This document shows positions 23,130 through 31,711 of a stretch of 64,000 nt of DNA, in pieces; within the stretch, counting starts at the first letter, position 1, and the number at the start of each line of letters is the position of its first letter. The DNA is taken from contig CAZUMJ010000009.1 of NCBI GenBank assembly GCA_964621605.1, positions 1 through 64,000 of the forward strand. Reading direction: 5' to 3'. The DNA comes from CAZUMJ01 sp964621605. GTDB lineage: Bacteria > Actinomycetota > Acidimicrobiia > Acidimicrobiales > Iamiaceae. Below the pieces are notes generated by a model. That model saw nothing but the letters and a program-made list of their open reading frames with translations, made no database searches and was not told the DNA's origin. The translations under genes were made by a program, and so were the position numbers.

Positions 23130-24560
23130 ATGACCGAGCTGCTGCTCATCGGCGGCGAACGCCGCGAAGCCCACGACGGCGCCACCTTCGACACGATCGA
23201 CCCGCACACCGGCACCGTTTCCGACACGGTTGCGAAAGCTGGACAGGCTGACGTCGATGCCGCCGTGTCCGCGGCGCTGCGGGCATTCACCGACGGGCCC
23301 TGGCCCCGCACCTCGGCGACCGAGCGAGGACGGGTCCTTGCAAAGGTCGCCGAGCTGATCCGCGACAAGGCAGAGGAGCTCGCCCAGGCCGAGGCACGCT
23401 CCGCAGGTCATCCCATCGGAGACGCCCGCTGGGAAGCAGGCGCCGCAGCGGCAACCTTCGAGTTCTACGCGGGTGCCGCCAACAAGCACCACGGTCAGGT
23501 CATCCCGGTGCAGGACGACGGGCTCGACGTGGTGCTCCGTGAACCGGTCGGGCCATGTGCCCTCATCGTCCCGTGGAACTTCCCGTTGATGATCGCGGCG
23601 TGGAAGGTGGCGCCTGCGCTCGCGGCGGGCAACTCGATCGTGCTGAAGCCAGCCTCCCTCACCCCACACACCGCCTTGCTGCTGGGCGAGATCCTCGTCG
23701 AGGCCGGCGTCCCCGCCGACGCGGTCAACGTGCTTCCGGGGCCGGGGCGCATCATCGGTGACGCGCTGGTCGCCGATCGGCGAATCGCAAAGGTGTCCTT
23801 CACCGGAGAAACGGCAACTGGTGCCTCAATCCTGAAGTCCTCCGCGGACAACATCACCCGCGTGTCGCTGGAGCTCGGTGGAAAGTCCGCGTGCGTCGTC
23901 TTCGCGGACGCCGACCTCGAGAAGGCCGCGGCCGAGACGCCGATGGCCGTCTTCGGCAACGCCGGCCAGGACTGCTGCGCCCGAAGCCGCATCCTCGTCG
24001 AGCGCTCCGCCTATGACGCCTTCGTCGCCGCCTTCACGGCTGCGACAGAACGCATCGTGGTCGGCGCCCCGCTCGACGAGACGACCGAGATGGGCCCGAT
24101 GATCTCGGCAGGGCAACGCCAGACGTCGCTCGACTACCTCGAGATCGGTCGCGGCGAGGGCGCCCGCGTGGTGACCGGTGGTGCACAGCCGAACGAACCC
24201 GGCTTCTACCTCACCCCGGCCGTCGTCGCAGACGTCGACAACTCGATGCGCATCGCTCGCGAAGAGATCTTCGGCCCTGTCGCATCGATCATTCCCTTCG
24301 ACGACGAAGCCGACGCCGTCCGCATCGCGAACGACAGCGACTACGGCCTCTCCGGGTCGTTGTGGACCGGCAACAGCGCGCGAGCGATCCGCCTCGCCAA
24401 GCAGCTCCGTACCGGCACGCTCTCGGTCAACACGAACCGCTCGGTTCGCGTCGAGGCGCCCTTCGGAGGCTTCAAGCGCTCGGGGTTGGGTCGTGAGCTC
24501 GGCATGCACGCCCTGGATCAGTACACCGAAGCGAAGAACGTCTTCTTCAGCGCCGAGTGA
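23130..24560 (+). CDS. NAD(P)-dependent aldehyde dehydrogenase
   Basis: ALDH-superfamily enzyme of 476 residues that oxidises an aldehyde to the carboxylic acid. LIVPWNFPLMIAAWKVAPAL is the Asn-containing oxyanion/cofactor region. LELGGKSACVVF carries the general base E248, and FGNAGQDCCARSR carries the catalytic cysteine C282. EEIFGPVASIIPF and APFGGFKRSGLGRELG are C-terminal family segments. A good ribosome-binding site (AGAGGAAACG) precedes the ATG. It is divergent from the SDR/ligase/hydrolase operon, and its likely substrate is the aldehyde formed in that pathway (compare PuuC) or the fatty aldehyde from the PLP lyase. Confidence 0.93.
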   Translation: MTELLLIGGERREAHDGATFDTIDPHTGTVSDTVAKAGQADVDAAVSAALRAFTDGPWPRTSATERGRVLAKVAELIRDKAEELAQAEARSAGHPIGDARWEAGAAAATFEFYAGAANKHHGQVIPVQDDGLDVVLREPVGPCALIVPWNFPLMIAAWKVAPALAAGNSIVLKPASLTPHTALLLGEILVEAGVPADAVNVLPGPGRIIGDALVADRRIAKVSFTGETATGASILKSSADNITRVSLELGGKSACVVFADADLEKAAAETPMAVFGNAGQDCCARSRILVERSAYDAFVAAFTAATERIVVGAPLDETTEMGPMISAGQRQTSLDYLEIGRGEGARVVTGGAQPNEPGFYLTPAVVADVDNSMRIAREEIFGPVASIIPFDDEADAVRIANDSDYGLSGSLWTGNSARAIRLAKQLRTGTLSVNTNRSVRVEAPFGGFKRSGLGRELGMHALDQYTEAKNVFFSAE

Positions 24561-24578
24561 GCCGCCCGGGTCGGCGGC
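24561..24578. terminator. GC hairpin between convergent aldehyde dehydrogenase and patatin genes
   Basis: GCCGCC and GGCGGC form a perfect 6-bp stem around a 6-nt loop directly after the aldehyde dehydrogenase stop and just before the convergent patatin stop. It has no U-tract. The position suits a bidirectional terminator. Confidence 0.35.
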
Positions 24579-24580
24579 GG

Positions 24581-25606
24581 TCAGGTGCCGTCGCCGACCT
24601 CGGCTCGCTGACGGAGGCGATCGACCCAGGCCAGGTAAGCGGGGCGGCGCTCCGGCGGCTCGCCCTCTCCGGGCGGATCCGACGGATGCCCGCCCGGCGG
24701 CGGGGGCGGAATGATCGACGACGCCGTACGCGACGTGCGGTGCGGCTCGCCCGCGAGCCTGTCAAGCTCGTCCGCGCTCGCTCGATACGCCAGGTCCATG
24801 AGCTGCGCGCCGTGCGTCAGGTCGTTGAAGCGCACGTTCGGCGCCTCTCCGGTGGGCAGCACGATCACCTCGACCGACTCCGGGATTGCCGCGAGGTCGA
24901 GGTGGAAGCGATTCCGGCGATTGATCCAGAAGGCGTGCAGCGCCATGTCGATCGGTCGCTTCGCCTCGCCCAGGGGTCGGTCGAAGTTGCCAACTTGGAG
25001 GACGAAGATCCGCGTCGCGCCCAGTTCGACCGCCCGCGACATGGGGACGTCATCGACGACCGCGCCATCGATGTAGCGCCTGCCGTTCACCTCGACGGGT
25101 GGGAACACCACGGGGATCGCCGCCGACGCCATGATCGCTGGCAGGAGCGGACCTTCCGAGAACCAGTGCGCCTGAGCCGCGTCGAGATCAGTCGCGACGC
25201 ACTCGAACGGAACACGCAGCCCGTCGAACGTCTCGGCGGGCAGGCCCGCCTCGACCACCGCACGGAGTCCGTCGGCCGTGTGGATGGCTTCTCCCTTGCG
25301 GGCGAGCTGCACCGTCGACGGCAACAATCCACCCGGGAAGACGTCCGACTCGTCGAGATCGAGCCAGATGTCCTGCAACCGACCGACGGTCGCCAGCGAT
25401 GGATCGCCGGAGAGCAGCGCACCGTTGAGCGCACCGACGCTGCACCCGACAACGAGATCGGGGCGGATGCGGCGTTCGAGGAGCGCACGCAACATCCCGA
25501 CCTGCAGCGCTCCCTTGCTTGCGCCGCCGGAGAGCACGAATGCCGTGCACGCCACAGGAGGCGTGGCTCGCGTGCTCCAACGTTGGGCGATGCGCTGCAT
25601 GCTCAT
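24581..25606 (-). CDS. Patatin-like phospholipase
   Basis: Serine acyl hydrolase of the patatin/RssA family with a Ser-Asp dyad. The oxyanion loop is LSGGASKGALQVG, the nucleophile is S56 in VGCSVGALNG, and the acid is D180 in YIDGAVVDD. Most of the 341 residues form this domain; the C-terminal 60 residues are Pro/Gly-rich (IIPPPPPGGHPSDPPGEGEPP) and probably disordered. There is no signal peptide. It probably acts on membrane lipids or lysophospholipids. It lies near two other lipid-related genes but is separated from the next upstream gene by 53 bp. Confidence 0.9.
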   Translation of the reverse strand: MSMQRIAQRWSTRATPPVACTAFVLSGGASKGALQVGMLRALLERRIRPDLVVGCSVGALNGALLSGDPSLATVGRLQDIWLDLDESDVFPGGLLPSTVQLARKGEAIHTADGLRAVVEAGLPAETFDGLRVPFECVATDLDAAQAHWFSEGPLLPAIMASAAIPVVFPPVEVNGRRYIDGAVVDDVPMSRAVELGATRIFVLQVGNFDRPLGEAKRPIDMALHAFWINRRNRFHLDLAAIPESVEVIVLPTGEAPNVRFNDLTHGAQLMDLAYRASADELDRLAGEPHRTSRTASSIIPPPPPGGHPSDPPGEGEPPERRPAYLAWVDRLRQRAEVGDGT

Positions 25607-25659
25607 GAGTAGGTCGCTCGTTCGGGTGCCGATGACAACGCCAGGACTCCGGTCTGAGG

Positions 25660-26478
25660 CTATCGGGCGCTAGAGAGCCCCTTCGCTGCCCGAACGGTGA
25701 GGTCGGCGAGCGCATCCGGGTGGGACGCAGGCGCACCGTGCCCCGCGCCGACGATCACCTCCGCGTGCGCGCCCGCCACCGACTCGGCCAGTTCCTGCGC
25801 GGCACGGATGTGTCGATCAGACGTCCTGCTCCCGTGCACGACGGTGAGCGGCACCGCGACGGCGCGCAGATCGAACGGGGCGGTGTCGGCCGAGATCGAC
25901 GCCATCTCGCGCAGCATCGCCGGGCCCTCCGATCGGCGAGCCTCGCGTGTGCGCGTGGGGAGTCGCTCCCACACCGCGTCGCCGAGCATGCCGCGCAAGA
26001 AGCTCTCGGCCGACTCCGCTGCCGCATCGTCATCCGCACGCACGACGCCACCCTCGACCAGCGGCCAGGTCGGCCACCACGGTGCCCACGGCATGGGCGG
26101 CTCGTAGGCAAGCACCCCTTGCACCTGTCCGGGAGCGCGCACCGCGGCGGCGAGGGCGACAAGGGCGCCGAAGCTGTGCCCGACGACGAACGCCCGCCGG
26201 CCGGCAAGGACCGTGAACAGGTCATCGACGTGCTCCGCGAGACGACCGCCTCCCTTCGATGCGGAGCGGCCGTACCCACGACGGTCGTAGCGCACCACCG
26301 GGAACTCGGGGAGGCGCCGCGCGACGCGGGCAAGGCCCGCCGCTCGATCCATCGCACCGTGCACGAGGAGAACCACGTGGTCCGGGTCCCACCAGGGTGC
26401 AAGCGGCTGCTTCGGTGGGCGATCGACCGCATAGAGGCCGTCACGCACCACCACCTCGGATTCGGCCTGCTCGAGCAT
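25660..26478 (-). CDS. Alpha/beta hydrolase
   Basis: Serine alpha/beta hydrolase of 272 residues. VVLLVHGAMDRAAG holds the oxyanion region, VRYDRRGYGRS follows, and VVGHSFGALVALAA carries the Ser nucleophile (GHSFG). The catalytic His is in GAGHGAPASHPD. No specific substrate can be read from the sequence. The start at 26478 was chosen over an upstream in-frame start because TAGCGT lies seven bases before this ATG, indicating a leaderless transcript. It is divergent from the histidine phosphatase gene, which has the same kind of promoter. Confidence 0.85.
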   Translation of the reverse strand: MLEQAESEVVVRDGLYAVDRPPKQPLAPWWDPDHVVLLVHGAMDRAAGLARVARRLPEFPVVRYDRRGYGRSASKGGGRLAEHVDDLFTVLAGRRAFVVGHSFGALVALAAAVRAPGQVQGVLAYEPPMPWAPWWPTWPLVEGGVVRADDDAAAESAESFLRGMLGDAVWERLPTRTREARRSEGPAMLREMASISADTAPFDLRAVAVPLTVVHGSRTSDRHIRAAQELAESVAGAHAEVIVGAGHGAPASHPDALADLTVRAAKGLSSAR

Positions 26479-26485
26479 CGGGCAG

Positions 26486-26536
26486 ACGCTACCGACCCGC
26501 GGGGCGACCCCGAGCAACCGCCGCGCTGCCTACGCT
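26486..26536. promoter_or_regulatory. Back-to-back leaderless promoters of the hydrolase and histidine phosphatase genes
   Basis: The minus strand has TAGCGT (26491-26486) plus seven bases to the hydrolase ATG. The plus strand has TACGCT (26531-26536) plus six bases to the phosphatase ATG. The two starts are only 64 bp apart, so the -35 regions would interleave. Confidence 0.55.
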
Positions 26537-26542
26537 GCACCG

Positions 26543-27148
26543 ATGGAGGTTCTGCTCATCCGACACGGCCTGCCCGAGCGCATCGTGGGCGAGGCGCCGG
26601 TCGACCCCTCACTCACCCCTCTCGGCCACCGACAGGCGGCTGCCCTTGCCGCATGGCTCGCCGCTGAGCCCCCGGATGCGCTGGCCTCGAGCCCGATGGC
26701 ACGTGCCCACCAGACCGCGCAGCCGCTCGCGGCCCGCTTCGACCTGCAGCACACCGTCGACGACGATCTGGCGGAGCTCGACCGGGGCGCAGCCGCCTAC
26801 ATCCCGCTGGAGGAGATCCGAGGCACCGACCACCCGCACTGGCAGCAACTCGTCGAGGACTGGGTCGGGCCGTCAGGAGCCGAACGTCGTGCCACATTCC
26901 AGGCCACGGTCGTCGCAGCGATCGAACGCGCTATTGCCGGAGCCGAGGCACGGCGCCTCGCCGTGGTCTGCCACGGCGGTGTCATCAACGCGTACCTCGC
27001 CCACGTCTTGCAGCTCGACCGCATGCTGTTCTTCGAACCGGCCTACACCAGCATCAGCCGGGTGCGCGCCAGTCGCGACGGCCGCCGCCAGCTCGTGAGC
27101 ATCAACGAGGCCGCGCACCTGCGCGACGTGGTACGAGACCCCGCCTGA
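26543..27148 (+). CDS. Histidine phosphatase family protein (phosphoglycerate-mutase-like)
   Basis: Cytoplasmic phosphatase of the histidine phosphatase superfamily, 201 residues. The RHG motif is at the very N-terminus (LLIRHGLPER, phospho-acceptor His8). SSPMARAHQTAQPLA is the conserved second segment, and VCHGGVINAYLAH carries the second catalytic His. The substrate is not evident; these proteins are often annotated as phosphoglycerate mutases but act mostly as phosphatases. It is apparently translated from a leaderless message and is convergent with the flavin reductase gene. Confidence 0.9.
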   Translation: MEVLLIRHGLPERIVGEAPVDPSLTPLGHRQAAALAAWLAAEPPDALASSPMARAHQTAQPLAARFDLQHTVDDDLAELDRGAAAYIPLEEIRGTDHPHWQQLVEDWVGPSGAERRATFQATVVAAIERAIAGAEARRLAVVCHGGVINAYLAHVLQLDRMLFFEPAYTSISRVRASRDGRRQLVSINEAAHLRDVVRDPA

Positions 27149-27184
27149 GGCGCCTCCCAGGCCGGGCCGACGCCGCCTGCGCGC

Positions 27185-27754
27185 TCAGCCGCTGTCGTCG
27201 CCGTCCGCGTCGCCGTCCGCCTCGACCCGTGCGAGCAGTCGGTCACGTACGCTGTCGCCGACGTCGCGGGCGCGCCCACCGACGACCCGCCAGCCGCGCC
27301 GCGACGAGTACAGCAGGGGCGGCTCGCCGACGCGCCCCTCTCCAACCGCAAAGACCCGACCGAGGATGAGGTCGTGGTCGACGATGCCGGAGCGGCACTC
27401 GACCACCTCGCAGCACAACCATCCGATCGAGTCGCCGACGACAGGAAGGCCGTGGGCATCGACAAGCAGCTCATCGGCGATGTGATGCATCTTGTGCCCT
27501 GGGTACGAGAAGTACTGGCCCGCCTCGACCTGGTCACCCGCCAGGATCGAGACCGCAAATCGTCCTGACGCAACGATCAGCGGGTGGGTCTCGTGCTTCG
27601 GTGAGACAGACGCAAGAAGAATCGGTTCGCCGAACGCGACCTGTCCGACCCACGTAGACGTGTAGGCGCGGCGAACCCCACCGTGCGCGGCGCCCACGAC
27701 CTGCACGCCTTCGACCATCTGCCCAAGCACCCGTTTGATGTCGCGATGGATCAT
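27185..27754 (-). CDS. Flavin reductase domain protein (FMN-binding split-barrel)
   Basis: A 189-residue flavin reductase-like protein. The N-terminal region GVQVVGAAHGGVRRAYTSTWVGQVAF and the segment PILLASVSPKHETHPLIVASGRFAVSIL (read in parts) show the fold's usual layout: core strands, then a flavin-binding loop, then SxxHxT-like spacing. The ATG (MIHRDIKRVLGQM) has a purine-rich AGGAAGG upstream; longer in-frame versions run through the divergent promoter. The acidic C-terminal tail (VEADGDADGDDSG) is unusual and probably disordered. It could supply reduced flavin to a monooxygenase or itself reduce a small substrate; the partner is unknown. Confidence 0.82.
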   Translation of the reverse strand: MIHRDIKRVLGQMVEGVQVVGAAHGGVRRAYTSTWVGQVAFGEPILLASVSPKHETHPLIVASGRFAVSILAGDQVEAGQYFSYPGHKMHHIADELLVDAHGLPVVGDSIGWLCCEVVECRSGIVDHDLILGRVFAVGEGRVGEPPLLYSSRRGWRVVGGRARDVGDSVRDRLLARVEADGDADGDDSG

Positions 27755-27766
27755 GCGGACCCTTCC

Positions 27767-27772
27767 TACACT
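27767..27772 (+). promoter_or_regulatory. -10 box (TACACT) of the exported GDPD gene
   Basis: TACACT matches TANNNT and lies 34 nt upstream of the ATG. A ribosome-binding site (GGGAG) occurs 6 nt before the ATG, so this transcript is leadered, unlike several neighbours. Confidence 0.4.
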
Positions 27773-27806
27773 TGCGTCGTCGCCACCCCCGTGACGGGAG
27801 CTGCCA

Positions 27807-28949
27807 ATGCTGGACCAACGGATCGCCACAGACCAACGCGCGCCGCGGCGGCGTGCGTTCGCCCTCTGCCTCATGCTCGTCGCAGGGCTACTTGTCTGCA
27901 CCGACGGGACAGGCCTTCCGGCGGCATCTGCGCTCGACACCACCCCAACCACCAATCCGTGGTTGCAGCGCAGAGTCCTCGGCCTCGCGCACGCGGGCGG
28001 TGAGGACGAGGCGCCACATTCAACTCTGTTCGCGTATCACCAGGCGATGAGCCATGGTGTCTCGATGCTCGACCTCGACGTGCAGCTCACCGGCGACGGC
28101 GTGCTCGTCGTGCTCCACAACGACACCGTCGACCGCACCACGAACGGCACCGGATCGATCGCGTCGATGACCTACGCCCAAGCCAACGCGCTCGACGCTG
28201 CCTACTGGTACTCCGATGCCTGCTGGGCGTGCCACGACCGTCCTCTCGCGGACTACCGCTACAGGGGCGTCCGCACGGGGTCGATCCCTCCACCCGCGGG
28301 CTCCAACCCTGACGACTTCGCGATCCCGTCTGTGCGTTCGATGTTCGAGACCTTCCCGGACATGCCAATGGACATCGAGATCAAAGGAACAGCACCCGGC
28401 AACGCCGCCGCGGTGACCGCGCTCGCCGACCTGATCCACGAGTTCCACCGTGCCGATCGCACCGTCGTTGCCTCCTTCGACACGGCAACCCTCGATTCCT
28501 TCAGCACCCAGGCGCCTGACGTCGCAACGAGCGCGACGCTCGACGAAGTCACGCAGTTCTTCCTGCATCGCCAGCCCCTCCCAGGGCGTCAGGTGCTCGA
28601 CGTCCCGCCCACCTACGACCTGTCGGGCACAACGATCGACGTCGTCACCCCTCAGTTCGTGCGGGACGCACACGCGGCGGGCATGGCGGTGTGGGTCTGG
28701 ATGAACGGCCGTGATGAAGAGACCGCGGAGTTCTACGGGCACCTCCTCGACATGGGCGTCGACGGGATCAACGCCGCTCGCCCAGGCGTGCTCATGGACG
28801 TGCTGCACACCCGTGGCGTGGCGTGGGACCCCAACGCCCCACCCGTGACCTCAGCGCCGCAGGTCCCGACCACGACTTCGGCCACACTCCCGCCTGCGCT
28901 GCCGTCGGCCGCACTCCCGATCCTCGCCACCCCCCGTTACACAGGTTGA
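27807..28949 (+). CDS. Exported glycerophosphodiester phosphodiesterase-like protein
   Basis: Predicted secreted GDPD-family protein of 380 residues. A Sec signal is seen (basic QRAPRRR, hydrophobic AFALCLMLVAGLLVC, probable cleavage after ASA near residue 42). The catalytic core starts at RVLGLAHAGGEDEAPHSTLFAYHQAM: the first catalytic His is present, but the usual HRGG arginine is Ala here. DLDVQLTGDGVLVVLHNDTVDRTTNGTG supplies the metal acids and second His. MDIEIKGTAP and VWVWMNGR follow. The C-terminus is Pro/Thr-rich and perhaps wall-spanning. A second, canonical GDPD gene starts 4 bp downstream, suggesting joint breakdown of glycerophosphodiesters. Confidence 0.87.
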   Translation: MLDQRIATDQRAPRRRAFALCLMLVAGLLVCTDGTGLPAASALDTTPTTNPWLQRRVLGLAHAGGEDEAPHSTLFAYHQAMSHGVSMLDLDVQLTGDGVLVVLHNDTVDRTTNGTGSIASMTYAQANALDAAYWYSDACWACHDRPLADYRYRGVRTGSIPPPAGSNPDDFAIPSVRSMFETFPDMPMDIEIKGTAPGNAAAVTALADLIHEFHRADRTVVASFDTATLDSFSTQAPDVATSATLDEVTQFFLHRQPLPGRQVLDVPPTYDLSGTTIDVVTPQFVRDAHAAGMAVWVWMNGRDEETAEFYGHLLDMGVDGINAARPGVLMDVLHTRGVAWDPNAPPVTSAPQVPTTTSATLPPALPSAALPILATPRYTG

Positions 28950-28953
28950 ACAG

Positions 28954-29715
28954 ATGCCCTCGTCACCTTGGACCGTGCTCGACCACCCAGGCCCCTTGGC
29001 GTTCGCCCATCGGGGCGGAGCAGGTGACTGGCCCGAGAACACCCTTCCCGCGTTCGCCGGCGCCGTCGACCTCGGCTACCGCTACGTCGAGACCGACGTG
29101 CACGCCACCGCCGACGGTGTCCTCGTGGCGTTCCACGACGACCATCTCGACCGCGTCACAGACCGCACCGGCGCGATCGCGGAGCTCCCCTGGCGCGAGG
29201 TGCAACGTGCCAGGGTCGATGGGGCCGAGCCGATCCCGCTCCTGGAGGACCTCCTCGGCACGTGGCCGGAGCTACGCGTCAACATCGACCCCAAGGCTGA
29301 CTCCGCCGTCGAACCGCTCATCGAGGTGTTGCGCCGCACCCATGCCGTCGACCGAGTCTGCATCGGCTCGTTCTCCGATCGACGGCTCGCGGTGCTGCGA
29401 GGGCGCCTCGGCGAACGCCTGTGCACCTCGCTCGGCCCCAAGGGCACCGCACGCCTCCGCGGGGCGTCCTGGCATCTCCCCGTCGGGCGCCTCGCCGCCG
29501 CGTGCGCGCAGGTTCCGCCGTCGATGAAGGGCATCCCTCTCGTCGACGAACGCTTCGTAGCCACGGCGCACGAGCGGGGCCTGCAGGTGCACGTCTGGAC
29601 GATCGACGATCCGCACGAGATGCGCCGGCTGCTCGACCTCGGCGTCGACGGCATCATGACCGACCGACCCGCGGTGCTCCGCGAGGTCCTTGTCGACCGC
29701 GGCACGTGGAGCTGA
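28954..29715 (+). CDS. Cytoplasmic glycerophosphodiester phosphodiesterase
   Basis: Hydrolyses glycerophosphodiesters to glycerol-3-phosphate and an alcohol. The canonical motif FAHRGGAGDWPENTLPAF is intact, followed by VETDVHATADGVLVAFHDDHLDRVTDRTG. VNIDPKAD, KGIPLVDER and VHVWTIDDPHEM complete the barrel. At 253 residues it matches UgpQ-size enzymes, and it lacks a signal peptide. It sits 4 bp after the exported paralogue in a two-gene operon, so the pair probably handles the same substrates on either side of the membrane. Confidence 0.93.
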   Translation: MPSSPWTVLDHPGPLAFAHRGGAGDWPENTLPAFAGAVDLGYRYVETDVHATADGVLVAFHDDHLDRVTDRTGAIAELPWREVQRARVDGAEPIPLLEDLLGTWPELRVNIDPKADSAVEPLIEVLRRTHAVDRVCIGSFSDRRLAVLRGRLGERLCTSLGPKGTARLRGASWHLPVGRLAAACAQVPPSMKGIPLVDERFVATAHERGLQVHVWTIDDPHEMRRLLDLGVDGIMTDRPAVLREVLVDRGTWS

Positions 29716-29734
29716 CTCGACGCTCCCGGCAGCC

Positions 29735-30568
29735 TCAGGCTTCGGGGAACACCGCAGGACGCTTCTCGAGGTAGGCCATCACCGCTTCGACCTGATTGGG
29801 ACTGCCGATGAGGCCAGCCATGAGACGCGACTCCTCCAGGAACGATTCCGCGAGGGGTCGTGTCCCGGCGGCGTTCAGCAGCGCCTTCGTGCCACGGATC
29901 GCGTGGGGGTTCTTCGACGCGATCTCCGTGGCGAGCGCGAGTGCGTCGGCATGTGGGTCGTCTGACAGGTGCGTTGCGAGACCGAGCTCGACCGCTTCGG
30001 TGCCCGACACCATGCGACCCGTGAACGCGAGCTCCTTCGCGACGTCGAGGCCAACGAGCCGCACGAGCATCTGGAGGCCTGTCATGTCGGGCAACAGCCC
30101 CCAACGGATCTCGAGGACGGAGAGCTTCGCGTCCGGCGCGACGAATCGGATGTCGGCCGCCATCGCGATCTGGAACCCGCCGCCGAGGACTGCACCGTGG
30201 AGCGCCCCGACCACCGGCACCGCGAGGTCTGTCCACACGAAGGCCGCTTCCTGGGCGAGGTTCGTGATCTTGTCAGGAAGGCGTGCGGTCAGGTCGCCCG
30301 CCATGGCCGTGACCGGGTCGCTCGATGACCCGCGGTCAGCCGGTGGGGTCGCCATCGCGGTAAAGCTCCCCAGATCGAGCCCTGCACAGAAGCCACGGCC
30401 CTCGCCCGAAAGCACGACTGCACGCACGCTGGGGTCGGCCGCGATCGTGGCGCCTGCCTTGCCGAGGGCAACGAACATGGCGCCGTCTATCGCGTTCAGC
30501 TTGTCAGGCCGGTTCAGCCGCACGTCGGCGACGCCATCGGTGACCGTGATCGTGACCCGTTCGCTCAT
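29735..30568 (-). CDS. Enoyl-CoA hydratase/isomerase (crotonase) family protein
   Basis: Crotonase-fold enzyme of 277 residues acting on acyl-CoA. The N-terminal VRLNRPDKLNAID and GEGRGFCAGLDLGSF mark the CoA-binding and oxyanion regions. VGALHGAVLGGGFQIAMAADIRFVAPDAKLSVLEIRWGLLPDM is the central signature. At the second catalytic position the sequence reads EIRWGLLPD rather than the E-x-x-x-G-x-x-P of hydratases with both glutamates, so the exact reaction is open. The ATG at 30568 (MSERV) was preferred over one five codons upstream. It ends convergently 19 bp from the GDPD gene. Confidence 0.9.
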   Translation of the reverse strand: MSERVTITVTDGVADVRLNRPDKLNAIDGAMFVALGKAGATIAADPSVRAVVLSGEGRGFCAGLDLGSFTAMATPPADRGSSSDPVTAMAGDLTARLPDKITNLAQEAAFVWTDLAVPVVGALHGAVLGGGFQIAMAADIRFVAPDAKLSVLEIRWGLLPDMTGLQMLVRLVGLDVAKELAFTGRMVSGTEAVELGLATHLSDDPHADALALATEIASKNPHAIRGTKALLNAAGTRPLAESFLEESRLMAGLIGSPNQVEAVMAYLEKRPAVFPEA

Positions 30569-30592
30569 GTGGTGAGTCTGCACGAGCGGCAG

Positions 30593-31561
30593 CTACGCGC
30601 GCACCACCGGCACGACGCCCGAGGCGCCGGGAGGTGGGGGTGCGCCCACTCCGGCCTCCGCCGCCTGCGCTGCATAGCGCGCCGCCTCGTCGTCGTGACC
30701 CATCGCCCCGAGCACAACTGCGAGGTTGTGGGCGCATTCACCGGCGCTCCGCACCATGTCGAGTTCTGCGAAGCGATGCCGAGCGACAGCAAGGCGCCGC
30801 CCAGATTCCTCGAGCCGCCCCATGTCGAAGAGCACCACACCGAGGTTCTGGTCGCACGACGCCGCGTCCTCGGGGGCGTCCAGCGCCAGGAAGAGGCGAC
30901 GTGCCTCTTGGAAGTACTCGACCGCATCGTCGAGCCCTCCCAAGTCGTGGAGGAGGCATCCGAGGTTGTAACCGGCAGCAGCCACTCCGAACCGATCGCG
31001 CGAGGCAAGGAGCGCGTCACGAGCTCGTTCGAGCAGCTTGGCGGCCGCCTCTGCTTCGCCGGCGTCTGCGAGGAGCACTGCGAGATCGTGCTCGACCACC
31101 GCCACGAGGCCGTCCTCACGGTGTTCACGAAACACACCACGGGCGCGCTCCAACACGCCGAGGGCCTCCTCAGTTCGGCCGGCATGGCGAAGCACCTCTG
31201 CTCGCGCCGTGTCGCATGCCGCGAGCGCGACGGGTGCCGGGGGAAGGGACAGCAGGTGGGCCCGCACCTCCTCGAGCACGCCGAGCGCCTCGTCAACCTC
31301 GCCGTCGTCGAGCAGGATGCGCGCCGTCAGGCGTGCGGCCTGCTCGGCCTCCTCTGCCGACTTCGCCTTGAGCGCGCTGCGCGCCGCTCGACGCGCGGCT
31401 CGCAACGCGCCGGGTGTGTCACCCGCACCCCGCAGTGCTTGGGCCAGCCGATAGCAGGCTGTGGCACGTGTCGCATCATCTCCGGCCGCATCGACCGCTG
31501 CGATGCGCGCACGGAGGTGCCGCGCGAGGTGCGCCTCGAAATCGTCCTGCTCCGGCCCCAT
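30593..31561 (-). CDS. Tetratricopeptide-repeat protein
   Basis: A 322-residue all-helical protein made of about seven TPR-like units, for example AACDTARAEVLRHAGRTEEALGVLERA, AAGYNLGCLLHDLGGLDDAVEYFQEA and CDQNLGVVLFDMGRLEESGRRL (each shown in part of a 34-residue period). There is no signal peptide, enzyme motif or DNA-binding domain. It is probably a protein-interaction scaffold. A TAACCT -10-like box lies nine bases before the ATG. It is divergent from the peptide transporter operon across a 250-bp region with a strong promoter and palindrome. Confidence 0.85.
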   Translation of the reverse strand: MGPEQDDFEAHLARHLRARIAAVDAAGDDATRATACYRLAQALRGAGDTPGALRAARRAARSALKAKSAEEAEQAARLTARILLDDGEVDEALGVLEEVRAHLLSLPPAPVALAACDTARAEVLRHAGRTEEALGVLERARGVFREHREDGLVAVVEHDLAVLLADAGEAEAAAKLLERARDALLASRDRFGVAAAGYNLGCLLHDLGGLDDAVEYFQEARRLFLALDAPEDAASCDQNLGVVLFDMGRLEESGRRLAVARHRFAELDMVRSAGECAHNLAVVLGAMGHDDEAARYAAQAAEAGVGAPPPPGASGVVPVVRA

Positions 31562-31686
31562 GGAGCTTGCAGGTTATCTGTCACCATCCCGGCACGCCGA
31601 CAGGGTGACGCTCCGACGCCAGCCAGTACGGAACTGCACGGCCGCGGCGCGGCGCTGCCTCGCGCGCCCGTTGAGCGCTGTCCCCC

Positions 31687-31706
31687 TCTTGACCCGCGGG
31701 TCAAGA
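31687..31706. promoter_or_regulatory. 20-bp perfect palindrome upstream of the peptide transporter promoter
   Basis: TCTTGACCCGCGGGTCAAGA is a perfect palindrome ending 5 bp before the -35 hexamer of the transporter promoter. Its size and placement are those of a dimeric regulator site. A position just upstream of -35 suits an activator or a repressor covering the upstream element. Confidence 0.6.
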
Positions 31707-31711
31707 AATGG

